Shown piece after piece: positions 7,915 through 14,623 of a stretch of 18,896 bases of DNA; positions within the stretch are counted from its first letter, which is position 1; the number at the start of each line of letters is the position of its first letter. The notes under the pieces were generated by a model. It did no database searches. It was not told where the DNA came from and saw only the letters and a list, made by a program, of their open reading frames with translations. A program made the translations under genes and the position numbers. Origin of the DNA: Hyphomicrobium_A sp035517115. GTDB lineage: Bacteria > Pseudomonadota > Alphaproteobacteria > Rhizobiales > Hyphomicrobiaceae. The stretch spans positions 1-18,896 of the forward strand of contig DATIZL010000159.1 in the NCBI GenBank assembly GCA_035517115.1. Direction: 5' to 3'.

Positions 7915-8082
7915 GGGTCTCGTTCCTCCCAAAGCGCTTTTGTTTCTTGGGCGGCGCCGGCTGGAGGCATCCCTCGCCCGCGCCGATTGAAAGTGCCGAT
8001 GCCGATATTGACGGTTCAAATGGCGCCCGCCAAGCCTCGACTTGGCGGCAGACGCGATGCCGCACTGCACCCTAAAGGGACG
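7915..8082. other. Leader region upstream of fhs
   Basis: This 168-base gap lies between the terC stop and the fhs start, both on the minus strand. It contains the fhs ribosome site (GGGAGG, 7925-7930), the perfect 10-base palindrome AAAGCGCTTT (7931-7940) directly next to it, and a hairpin behind terC (8027-8048). The rest is GC-rich without recognisable promoter hexamers. The known THF riboswitch class was not recognised here. Confidence 0.45.
8027..8048 (-). terminator. Hairpin downstream of terC
   Basis: CCGCCAAG (8027-8034) and CTTGGCGG (8041-8048) form a perfect 8-bp stem with a 6-base loop, 35 bases after the terC stop on the minus strand. The T-run is missing (a GCGCCATTTG stretch follows), so termination is plausible but not clear-cut. 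Confidence 0.35.
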
Positions 8083-8829
8083 TCAGCCGGGGCTCGCACG
8101 CGCCCGCTGTATGAGTGCGCCAACGGCAACGACGAGCAGGGCGCCGAGCGCCGCGCTGCAGCGTTCGAACGCATGCAGGCTCACGCCGAGTCCTTGAGTG
8201 ATCTCGGCAACTGCCGGCTGCAACAGCTGCTCACCGACGATTAGCTCGGCGGCGATCCAGCCCAATAGCGCGGCGCCGCCCCAGACCAGGACAGGGAACT
8301 TGTGCAGCATGGCCATGATCAGCGTCGACCCCCCGACGACGAGCGGAATGCTAACTAGGAGGCCGATGACGATGAGCGTCCAATCGCCGCCCGAGGCTCC
8401 CGCGATCGCGAGCACATTGTCGAGGCTCATGATGGCGTCGGCTATGGCGATGGTCTTGACCGCGTCCCAGAGGGTGGCGCCGCTATCCACGTCCTCCCCC
8501 GTCTGCTCCTCAGCCAGCAGAAGCTTGATGGCGATCCAAAACAGGATGAGGCCGCCGGCCAGGGCCAGCAGCGGTACGCCGAGCAACGAGCTCACGGCTA
8601 TGGTGAAGACGATGCGCATCACAACCGCGGCGGCGGTGCCGAGCACGACGCCGGCGAGGCGCTGACGGGGCGGCAGCGTGCGGCACGCAAGCGCGATGAC
8701 AACCGCATTGTCGCCAGCGAGCACGATGTCGACGCCGATGATGCGGAGGACCGAGAGCCCGAACACGCCGAACCCGAGCGTGTCCGCTATTTGGTCGAGA
8801 CCCCAAAGGGTTTCCGCGTCTGCGATCAT
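8083..8829 (-). CDS. TerC-family integral membrane protein (putative metal ion transporter)
   Basis: A 248-residue polytopic inner-membrane protein of the TerC family (YjbE/YkoY-like branch). Some family members export Mn2+; others were named for tellurium resistance. The paired acidic motifs in membrane helices that define the family are GVDIVLAGDNAVVIALACR (about 32-50) and IAIADAIMSLDNVLAIAG (128-144), each with a (G/L)DN core. Several hydrophobic segments alternate with a charged loop EEQTGEDVDSG at about 107-117. The frame is open back to a TTG at 8907, but those 26 codons have no family similarity. The ATG at 8827-8829 puts about 30 residues before the first DN motif, as in relatives. 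It is divergent from a CDF metal exporter. The substrate cannot be told from sequence. Confidence 0.88.
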   Translation of the reverse strand: MIADAETLWGLDQIADTLGFGVFGLSVLRIIGVDIVLAGDNAVVIALACRTLPPRQRLAGVVLGTAAAVVMRIVFTIAVSSLLGVPLLALAGGLILFWIAIKLLLAEEQTGEDVDSGATLWDAVKTIAIADAIMSLDNVLAIAGASGGDWTLIVIGLLVSIPLVVGGSTLIMAMLHKFPVLVWGGAALLGWIAAELIVGEQLLQPAVAEITQGLGVSLHAFERCSAALGALLVVAVGALIQRARASPG

Positions 8830-9083
8830 GCTCTCGAACGTCCCACCCGTCGCCTGAGCACCTAGAGGGACGACGCCAACTCGAAGGACGCAGGGCTTTA
8901 GCCGCAAATGTCATTTACGGGAGCCCCGGGGGCAAGGCAACATCGCGCTCGCAATGCCCCTTAACGGCGCAGGGACCGGACCAACGGTCGCAAGGCCGTT
9001 TGACGATCGAGCTGGCGTGCCTCGCCTCTGGCATGTCACGGCCTCGTGCGATACTGGAAGGGTGCAGCCTCTCGCGAGACGAC
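8830..9083. other. Divergent intergenic region terC / CDF exporter
   Basis: 254 bases between two divergently transcribed membrane-transporter genes, so it should carry both promoters. I saw short imperfect inverted repeats (for example AACGG/CCGTT near 8983-9000) but no convincing promoter hexamers, metal-regulator operator or riboswitch. Confidence 0.4.
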
Positions 9084-10013
9084 ATGGGCCACGACCACAG
9101 CCACACTCACGGCACCGGCAATTTGAACGCGCGCCGCTTGTTCTGGGCCGGCCTGCTCACGGCCGGGACGATGCTCGCCGAGGCGATCGGCGGCATCTAC
9201 GCGGGCTCGTTGGCGCTGCTCGCCGATGCGGGCCACATGCTCACCGACTCTGCGGCCCTCGCGCTGGCATGGCTTGCCGTGCGCATGGCGGCGCGGCCGG
9301 CGGATTGGAAGCGCACCTACGGGTTTCAGCGCTTCGAGGTGCTGGCGGCGTTCGCCAACGGCCTTGCACTCTTCTTCATTTCCGCTGCCATCGCCTGGGA
9401 GGCGGTGAGCCGCATCTTCATGCCGGTCGAGGTACTGGGCGGCACTATGCTCGCCATCGCGACGCTCGGACTTCTGGTGAACTTAGGCACCCTCCTCATC
9501 CTGCGCACCGGCGGCGGCGCCAATCTCAACGTCCGCGCGGCGCTGTTGCACGTGATGAGCGATCTGCTCGGCTCCGTTGCCGCCATCCTCGCCGCCCTCG
9601 TCATCCTGTGGACCGGCTGGACCGCGATCGATCCCTTGCTCTCGATCCTCATAACGCTGCTCATCTTGCGCAGCGCTTGGCTGATCACCAAGGATGCCGG
9701 CCATATCCTGCTCGAAGGCGCGCCGAGCGGGCTCGACGTGCGCGAGGTGCAGAAGGACCTCGAGGCCTCGATTCCCGAAGTCCAGTCGATCCACGACATT
9801 CACGCCTGGTGCCTCAACGAGGAGCGCCCGCTGATGACGCTGCACGCGCGCATCTCGCAGGCCTCCCCGCCCGAGGAGATCGCCGCCGCCATCAAAGCGC
9901 GGCTCAAGCTCGTCTATGGCATCACGCATGCCACCATTGAGGTCGAGCACCGCTCTTGCTCCAATGCCGTGCCCGCGCCCGCCCGCGGCGAAGTGTTAAA
10001 AAAGAGCGTTTAA
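9084..10013 (+). CDS. CDF-family cation efflux protein (CzcD/ZitB-like)
   Basis: A 309-residue inner-membrane cation diffusion facilitator, an antiporter that exports Zn2+ or similar divalent ions for H+. The N-terminus is His-rich (MGHDHSHTHG). The transport site is visible in two helices: His51xxxAsp55 in ADAGHMLTDS and His156xxxAsp160 in LLHVMSDLLGS, the HD-HD pattern of CzcD/ZitB-type zinc/cadmium exporters. The C-terminal cytoplasmic domain (about 210-290) contains VQSIHDIHAWCL and ends in a HATIEVEH strand. Upstream in-frame starts exist (TTG 9000, ATG 9033), but the ATG at 9084 gives the typical His-rich N-terminus, preceded by a weak GAGAC site. It lies divergent from terC and 69 bases before the response regulator. 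Metal specificity is inference. Confidence 0.92.
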   Translation: MGHDHSHTHGTGNLNARRLFWAGLLTAGTMLAEAIGGIYAGSLALLADAGHMLTDSAALALAWLAVRMAARPADWKRTYGFQRFEVLAAFANGLALFFISAAIAWEAVSRIFMPVEVLGGTMLAIATLGLLVNLGTLLILRTGGGANLNVRAALLHVMSDLLGSVAAILAALVILWTGWTAIDPLLSILITLLILRSAWLITKDAGHILLEGAPSGLDVREVQKDLEASIPEVQSIHDIHAWCLNEERPLMTLHARISQASPPEEIAAAIKARLKLVYGITHATIEVEHRSCSNAVPAPARGEVLKKSV

Positions 10014-10054
10014 GGGCGCCGGCTGAAGCGGCAACTCGCGTTTAATCACCTAAA

Positions 10055-10068
10055 GTTCAGCGTTCAGC
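10055..10068 (+). repeat. Tandem 7-mer upstream of the response regulator
   Basis: GTTCAGC occurs twice back to back (10055-10061 and 10062-10068), 14 bases before the start codon of the regulator gene. It could be part of a binding site or chance. No Shine-Dalgarno sequence is seen in the same stretch. Confidence 0.3.
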
Positions 10069-10082
10069 GCTACGAATTAATC

Positions 10083-10733
10083 ATGGCAGACCCGTCCCCG
10101 TTGACCCAAGCCGATGGCGCGCGCCCGAAGGTGGTGATCGCGGACAAGAACCCTGTCGTGCGCGCGGGCTTGAAGGACTTCATCACCGGCGATGGCCGCT
10201 TCGAGGTCGTGGGAACACTGCCGACGGGGGCCGCATTCCTCCTCTTCCTCGAGGAGAACCCAGCCGACATCGCCATCATCGGCTGGTCGCTGCCGGACAT
10301 GACGGGCGCGGAGGTGTTGAGCACGCTGAAGCGCCGCCACGGCACGACGCGCGTCATCGTCTATACCGGCGAGCCGGGCAAGGACGTGCTGCGCCAGGCG
10401 GTGCGTCTCGGCGCGTGGGGGTTCATCTCCAAGAGCGATGAGCCCGGCGTCCTCGTCGAGGCGATCGCCTCGGTCGCGCGCGGGCGCATGTCGCTGCCCT
10501 ACATCGATCTGCAAACGCTGACGAGCGACCCGCTGGGCGAGCTCACGGCGCGAGAGCGCGAGTTGCTGGTGGCGCTCGCCAACGGCTGGACCAATCTGCA
10601 GATCGCCTCGCGCACGGGCATCTCGCGCAACACGGTCAAGTATCACCTCAAGAATCTCTACGACAAACTCGGCGTCAGCAATCGCGCGATGGCGGTGGCC
10701 CTCTACATGTCGGCCACCATGGACGCGCGTTGA
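10083..10733 (+). CDS. LuxR/NarL-type response regulator with degenerate receiver
   Basis: A 216-residue DNA-binding regulator: receiver-like domain about 16-135, then a LuxR-type helix-turn-helix at about 152-212 (LTARERELLVALANGWTNLQ..., SRNTVKYHLKNLYDKLGVSNR). The receiver keeps the fold markers: Asp21 of the acidic pair, Thr95 in VYTGEPG and Lys117 in FISKSDEPG. However, the position of the phosphorylated Asp, five residues before the PDMTG loop, is Gly67 (IIGWSLPDMTG), and the second acid of the pair is Lys22 (IADKNP). It therefore probably cannot be phosphorylated in the usual way. No histidine kinase gene is adjacent. It is on the same strand as sga, 355 bases upstream, so a role in serine-cycle control is a reasonable guess but unproven. 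There is no good ribosome site before the ATG, suggesting low expression. Confidence 0.92.
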   Translation: MADPSPLTQADGARPKVVIADKNPVVRAGLKDFITGDGRFEVVGTLPTGAAFLLFLEENPADIAIIGWSLPDMTGAEVLSTLKRRHGTTRVIVYTGEPGKDVLRQAVRLGAWGFISKSDEPGVLVEAIASVARGRMSLPYIDLQTLTSDPLGELTARERELLVALANGWTNLQIASRTGISRNTVKYHLKNLYDKLGVSNRAMAVALYMSATMDAR

Positions 10734-10854
10734 TCCTGCCGCGCTTTCTCGATTGCGCTGCAGCATGGTGTGTTGGCGCAAGGGCCCGGAGCCGCTAAAG
10801 TCTCGGCGGTTGGCGGCACATCAAGGTCATCGCTTCGAAATCGCGACTCGCCTG

Positions 10855-10946
10855 CCGGGTGGGAACGCCTACCCGGGGGTGTAGCGGGCCCGCTACCCTA
10901 CGGCGTCCTGTAGCTGCCCGATGGGGTGTTGCACGGACCCGGGCAG
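10855..10946 (+). ncRNA. Candidate structured leader RNA with three hairpins
   Basis: Hairpin 1: 10855-10863 pairs with 10868-10876 (9 bp including one G-U, loop AACG). Hairpin 2: perfect 16-base palindrome GTAGCGGG/CCCGCTAC (10881-10896). Hairpin 3: CTGCCCG (10914-10920) pairs with CGGGCAG (10940-10946). The 5' arm CCGGGT of hairpin 1 could instead pair with ACCCGG at 10937-10942, which overlaps the 3' arm of hairpin 3, so two exclusive folds can be drawn. No known riboswitch class was recognised. It could equally be a terminator cluster without T-runs or an operator array. Confidence 0.3.
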
Positions 10947-11073
10947 ATATAGATGCTGCTCTCCGAAACGGCTGTCATCCAACCGGTGAATGAGACCGCT
11001 GCTTTCGGCGGGCTTGGCGCGGGAAAATTGCAGCCGCTCGCGGACGGTACAAACAAAAGACCAGACGGCTATC

Positions 11074-11080
11074 GGAGGAA
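11074..11080 (+). promoter_or_regulatory. Ribosome-binding site of sga
   Basis: GGAGGAA, eight bases before the ATG at 11089. It decides this start over an in-frame ATG at 10990, which would add 33 residues unlike the family. Confidence 0.75.
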
Positions 11081-11088
11081 ACGCAACA

Positions 11089-12303
11089 ATGCTCGTTACG
11101 ACGCATCTCTTCATTCCCGGACCGACCAACATTCCCGAGGCCGTCCGCTCGGCGATGGACATTCGCATGGAAGACATGCGCTCGCCCGAGTTCCCGAAGT
11201 TCACGCTCCCGCTGTTCGAGGACGTCAAGAGGGCGTTCAAGCTCACCAACGGCCGCGTCTTTCTCTATCCCTCGTCCGGCACCGGCGCCTGGGAAGCCGC
11301 CATCTCCAACACGCTCAATCGCGGCGACAAGGTTCTGATGAGCCGCTTCGGCCAGTTCTCGCTCCTGTGGGTCGATATGGCCCAGCGGCTCGGCCTCGAC
11401 GTGACCGTGTTCGACGAGGAGTGGGGCACCGGCGTCCCGGTCGAGAAGTACGCCGAGGCGCTCGCCGCCGATAAGAACCACCAGATCAAGGCCGTCTTCG
11501 CCACCCACAACGAGACCGCGACCGGCGTGACCAGCAACGTCGCCGCGTTGCGCAAGGCGCTGAACGACGCCAAGCACCCCGCGCTTCTGTTCGTCGACGG
11601 CGTAAGCTCCGTCGGCTGCATCGACTTCCGCATGGACCAGTGGGGCGTCGACTGCTGCGTCTCTGGCTCGCAGAAGGGCTTCATGCTGCCGACGGGGCTC
11701 GGCATCCTCGCGGTCAGCAACAAGGCGCTCGAGGCGCACAAGTCCTCGAAGATGCAGCGCTGCTACTTCTCGTTCGAGGACATGATCAAGGCGAACGACC
11801 AGGGCTACTTCCCCTATACGCCGGCCACGCAGCTGCTGCGTGGCCTGCGCGCCTCCCTCGACCTCTTGTTGGGTGAAGGCCTCGACAACGTGTTTGCCCG
11901 CCACCACCGGCTGGCCGAGGGCGTGCGCAAAGCGGTGGGCGCCTGGGGTCTCAAGCTCTGCGCCAAGGAGCCCAAGTGGCATTCCGACACCGTGTCCGCG
12001 ATCCTCGTCCCGGAAGGCGTCGACAGTGCGCAGGTCGTAAAGACGGCCTTCTACCGCTACAATCTCTCGCTCGGCGTGGGCCTCAACAAGGTTGCGGGAA
12101 AGGTGTTCCGCATCGGTCACCTCGGCGCGCTGGATGAGATCATGATCGGCGGCGTTCTGTTCGGGGCCGAGATGGCTCTGCGCGATTGCGGCGTCAACGT
12201 CGTCCCTGGCTCGGGCAGCGGCGCGGCGGCGGAGTACTTCCGCTCCACCACCAAAGCCTCCGCAACGAGCCGGCCGGAGCCGAAGCTGAAACTCGCGAGC
12301 TGA
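11089..12303 (+). CDS. sga: Serine-glyoxylate aminotransferase
   Basis: A PLP enzyme that converts L-serine + glyoxylate to hydroxypyruvate + glycine, the amino-transfer step of the serine cycle. It has 404 residues and is an aminotransferase class V (alanine-glyoxylate type) protein. The N-terminus FIPGPTNIPEAVRSAM (8-23) is typical. SGTGAWEA at 63-70 contacts the cofactor phosphate, Asp170 in LFVDGVSSVG would pair with the pyridine nitrogen, and Lys196 in SGSQKGFMLP is the Schiff-base lysine. The N-terminus matches the methylotroph enzyme, and the gene sits directly before mclA-mtkAB-ppc. A clear intrinsic terminator (12311-12339) follows eight bases after the stop, so sga may be largely its own transcript. 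Identity is firm. Confidence 0.96.
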   Translation: MLVTTHLFIPGPTNIPEAVRSAMDIRMEDMRSPEFPKFTLPLFEDVKRAFKLTNGRVFLYPSSGTGAWEAAISNTLNRGDKVLMSRFGQFSLLWVDMAQRLGLDVTVFDEEWGTGVPVEKYAEALAADKNHQIKAVFATHNETATGVTSNVAALRKALNDAKHPALLFVDGVSSVGCIDFRMDQWGVDCCVSGSQKGFMLPTGLGILAVSNKALEAHKSSKMQRCYFSFEDMIKANDQGYFPYTPATQLLRGLRASLDLLLGEGLDNVFARHHRLAEGVRKAVGAWGLKLCAKEPKWHSDTVSAILVPEGVDSAQVVKTAFYRYNLSLGVGLNKVAGKVFRIGHLGALDEIMIGGVLFGAEMALRDCGVNVVPGSGSGAAAEYFRSTTKASATSRPEPKLKLAS

Positions 12304-12310
12304 AGTTGAT

Positions 12311-12339
12311 GGGCGGTGCTGATCGGCGCCGCCCTTTTT
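12311..12339 (+). terminator. Intrinsic terminator between sga and mclA
   Basis: GGGCGGTGC (12311-12319) pairs with GCGCCGCCC (12326-12334): 9 bp with one T-G wobble, loop TGATCG, followed directly by TTTTT (12335-12339). This is the only textbook Rho-independent terminator in the window. It lies eight bases after the sga stop and 90 bases before the mclA start. Confidence 0.8.
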
Positions 12340-12429
12340 CCACGCGACGGCGGGGCGGGCCTGATACCCTCGCCTGCAGCCGGCCAAGTCACCAACCAAA
12401 CAAGAACGCCGCCGAGAGGAACGCCGACA

Positions 12430-13401
12430 ATGAGCTACACACTCCACCCCCTGCGCAAGGCCCGCCTGCAGCGCTCAGAGCTTGCCGTGCCGGGCTCGAA
12501 CCCGACTATGATCGAGAAGGCCATCAAGAGCGCGGCCGACTACATCTTCCTCGATTGCGAGGACGCGGTGGCGCCGCCCGACAAGGAGCAGGCGCGCAAG
12601 AATATCATTCAGGCGCTAAACGACCTCGACTGGAGGGGCGCCGGCAAGACCGTGTCGGTGCGCATCAACGGCCTCGACACCCACTACATGTACCGCGACG
12701 TCGTCGACATCATGGAGCAGGCCGGCTCCAAGCTCGACACCATTCTCGTGCCCAAGGTCGGCGTGCCGGCGGACCTCTATACGGTCGAGGCGATTTGTTC
12801 TCAGGTCGAGGCGGCGAAGGGCCTCAAGAACAAGGTTATGCTCGAGGCGCTGATCGAGACCGCGCTCGGCATGGCCAATGTGGAGCCGATCGCCGCCTAT
12901 AACGTCACGCACGGCCACCGGCTCGAGGCGCTGCACTTTGGCGTTGCCGACTATTCTGCCTCCAACCGCGCGCGCACCGTCGTCATCGGCGGCTTGAACC
13001 CCGACTACCCCGGCGACCAGTGGCATTTCGCGCTGTCCCGCATGACGGTCGCCTGCCGCGCCTATGGCCTGCGACCGATCGACGGGCCGTTCGGCGACTT
13101 CTCTGACCCCGATGGCTACAAGGCCGGCGCGCGCCGGGCCGCTGCGCTCGGCATCGAGGGCAAGTGGGCGATCCATCCCTCGCAGATCGAGCTCGCCAAC
13201 GAGGTCTTCTCGCCACCGCCAAAGGAGGTCGAGCGCGCCCAGAAGATCATCGCCGCGCTGAAGGAGGCCGAGGCCCAGGGCAAGGGCGCCGCCTCGCTCG
13301 ACGGCAAAATGATCGATGCCGCCTCCGAGCGCATGGCACGCAACGTGATCATCGTCGCCGACGCCATCAAGGCAGCAGAAGCCGCCCGCAAGGCCGCCTG
13401 A
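12430..13401 (+). CDS. mclA: L-malyl-CoA lyase
   Basis: Cleaves (S)-malyl-CoA to acetyl-CoA and glyoxylate, regenerating the C2 acceptor of the serine cycle. It has 323 residues, against about 324 for the methylotroph enzyme, and a CitE/Mcl-type TIM barrel. Visible active-site elements: RSELAVPGSNP (15-25), the acidic FLDCEDAVAP (40-49), Arg78 in SVRINGLDT, the Mg2+ ligand region LEALIETALG (138-147, with Glu143), and Asp174 in HFGVADYSAS. GGLNPDYPGDQWHF is also conserved. The start at 12430 has AGAGGA about 10 bases upstream; the frame extends 38 codons further up through the sga terminator, which argues against the longer form. A promoter between 12340 and 12429 is expected; a TGATACCCT at 12362-12370 resembles an extended -10, but no -35 is clear. 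mtkA follows after 35 bases. Confidence 0.96.
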   Translation: MSYTLHPLRKARLQRSELAVPGSNPTMIEKAIKSAADYIFLDCEDAVAPPDKEQARKNIIQALNDLDWRGAGKTVSVRINGLDTHYMYRDVVDIMEQAGSKLDTILVPKVGVPADLYTVEAICSQVEAAKGLKNKVMLEALIETALGMANVEPIAAYNVTHGHRLEALHFGVADYSASNRARTVVIGGLNPDYPGDQWHFALSRMTVACRAYGLRPIDGPFGDFSDPDGYKAGARRAAALGIEGKWAIHPSQIELANEVFSPPPKEVERAQKIIAALKEAEAQGKGAASLDGKMIDAASERMARNVIIVADAIKAAEAARKAA

Positions 13402-13436
13402 AGCACAACCCGTTCAAGTCTAGGGAGCACGAAGAA

Positions 13437-14609
13437 ATGGACATCCACGAATACCAGGCGAAGGAGCTGCTGCACCGGTTCGGCGTTCCGATCCCGCGCG
13501 GCGGCCTCGCCTACAGCCCCGAGCAGGCGACCTACCGCGCGACCGAGATCGGCGGCAGCAGGTGGGTCGTGAAGGCGCAGATCCACTCCGGTGCGCGCGG
13601 CAAGGCCGGCGGCATCAAGGTCTGCTCCAGCGACCGCGAGATCGAGCAGGCGGCCGAGGCCCTCCTCGGCAAGAAGCTCGCGACGATCCAGACCGGTCCG
13701 TCCGGCAAGCTCGTCTCGCGCCTCTACATCGAGGAGGCGACCGACATCGCCAAGGAGATCTACCTGGCGTTCGTCATGGACCGAGCCTCTGAGCGCATTG
13801 TCGTCGTCGCCTCGGCGGCGGGCGGCATGGAGATCGAGGAGATCTCGGCAACGCAGCCCGACACCATCATCCGCGTCGTTGTCGACCCTGCGGTCGGCAT
13901 GCAGCAGTTCCAGGCGCGCGAGGTGGCTTACGGCTTGGGCGTCGATCCCGAGATCATCAACAAGCTCGTGCCCACCATCATGGGCTGCTATCGCGCCTTC
14001 CGCGACCTCGACGCGACCATGGTGGAGATCAATCCCCTGGTCATCACCAAGGACAAGAACCTCGTCGCGCTCGACGCCAAGATGTCGTTCGACGATAACG
14101 CGCTGTTCCGCCGCCCGCACATCGCGGAGCTGCGCGACAAGAGCCAGGAGGACCCGCGCGAGACCTATGCATCCGACCGCGGCCTCGCCTACGTCGGCCT
14201 CGACGGTGACATCGGCTGCGTCGTCAACGGCGCGGGCCTGGCCATGGCGACGCTCGACATGATCAAGCTCGCCGGCGGTGAGCCTGCGAACTTCCTCGAC
14301 ATCGGCGGCGGCGCCTCGCCCGAGCGCGTCGCCAAGTCCTTCAAGGCGGTCTTGAAGGACAAGAAGGTGAAGGCCCTGCTCTTGAACGTGTTCGCCGGCA
14401 TCAACCGCTGCGACTGGGTCGCGAAGGGCGTCGTCGATGCCGTGAACGAGCTCCACATCAAGATGCCCGTGGTCGTGCGCCTCGCCGGCACCAACGTCGA
14501 GGAAGGCCGCCGCATCTTGAACGAGAGTGGGCTTGCCGTCATCACCGCAGAAACGCTTGCAGAAGCGGCCCAGAAGGCCGTCGCCGCCGCCAAAAGCGCC
14601 GCGCACTAG
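13437..14609 (+). CDS. mtkA: Malate-CoA ligase (malate thiokinase), beta subunit
   Basis: With MtkB, catalyses malate + CoA + ATP to malyl-CoA + ADP + phosphate, the step before malyl-CoA lyase. It has 390 residues, the size of methylotroph MtkA, and is homologous to SucC. The ATP-grasp domain covers about 1-230, with the nucleotide-binding loop KAQIHSGARGKAGGI (46-60) and metal ligands in MVEINPL (195-201) and ALDAKMSFDDNA (211-222). The C-terminal ligase domain has NGAGLAMATLD (264-274) and GGEPANFLDIGG (280-291). Assignment as malate rather than succinate thiokinase rests on context (directly between mclA and ppc) and overall resemblance to MtkA; sequence motifs alone do not separate them. 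The ATG is preceded by a GGGAG 10 bases upstream. mtkB starts 14 bases after the stop. Confidence 0.93.
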   Translation: MDIHEYQAKELLHRFGVPIPRGGLAYSPEQATYRATEIGGSRWVVKAQIHSGARGKAGGIKVCSSDREIEQAAEALLGKKLATIQTGPSGKLVSRLYIEEATDIAKEIYLAFVMDRASERIVVVASAAGGMEIEEISATQPDTIIRVVVDPAVGMQQFQAREVAYGLGVDPEIINKLVPTIMGCYRAFRDLDATMVEINPLVITKDKNLVALDAKMSFDDNALFRRPHIAELRDKSQEDPRETYASDRGLAYVGLDGDIGCVVNGAGLAMATLDMIKLAGGEPANFLDIGGGASPERVAKSFKAVLKDKKVKALLLNVFAGINRCDWVAKGVVDAVNELHIKMPVVVRLAGTNVEEGRRILNESGLAVITAETLAEAAQKAVAAAKSAAH

Positions 14610-14623
14610 GGAGACTTGCTAGA

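Larger units (their letters stand above)
10734..11088 (+). other. Structured non-coding region upstream of sga
   Basis: This 355-base gap between the response regulator and sga has no supported gene. A weak promoter-like pair TTGGCG (10773-10778) and CTAAAG (10795-10800), spacing 16, is possible. Three consecutive hairpins follow at 10855-10876, 10881-10896 and 10914-10946. The final 140 bases look unstructured and lead to a strong ribosome site GGAGGAA (11074-11080) eight bases before sga. The region probably holds the sga promoter and a long 5' leader, or the 3' end of the regulator transcript plus a promoter. Confidence 0.5.

Noticed and set aside
7915..8070. N-terminal extension of formate-tetrahydrofolate ligase by 52 residues.
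   Set aside because: The extension is Arg/Ser-rich and unlike the family, while the GTG at 7914 has a good ribosome site and gives the expected length.
10765..10884. A 39-codon open frame (ATG to TAG) between the response regulator and sga, possible leader peptide.
   Set aside because: It has no ribosome site, its end overlaps the second hairpin, and it has no recognisable features; it is most likely chance in GC-rich DNA.
10953..11088. Out-of-frame open frame starting at 10953 and running into sga.
   Set aside because: There is no ribosome site and it overlaps the well-supported sga start in another frame; it looks like a shadow.
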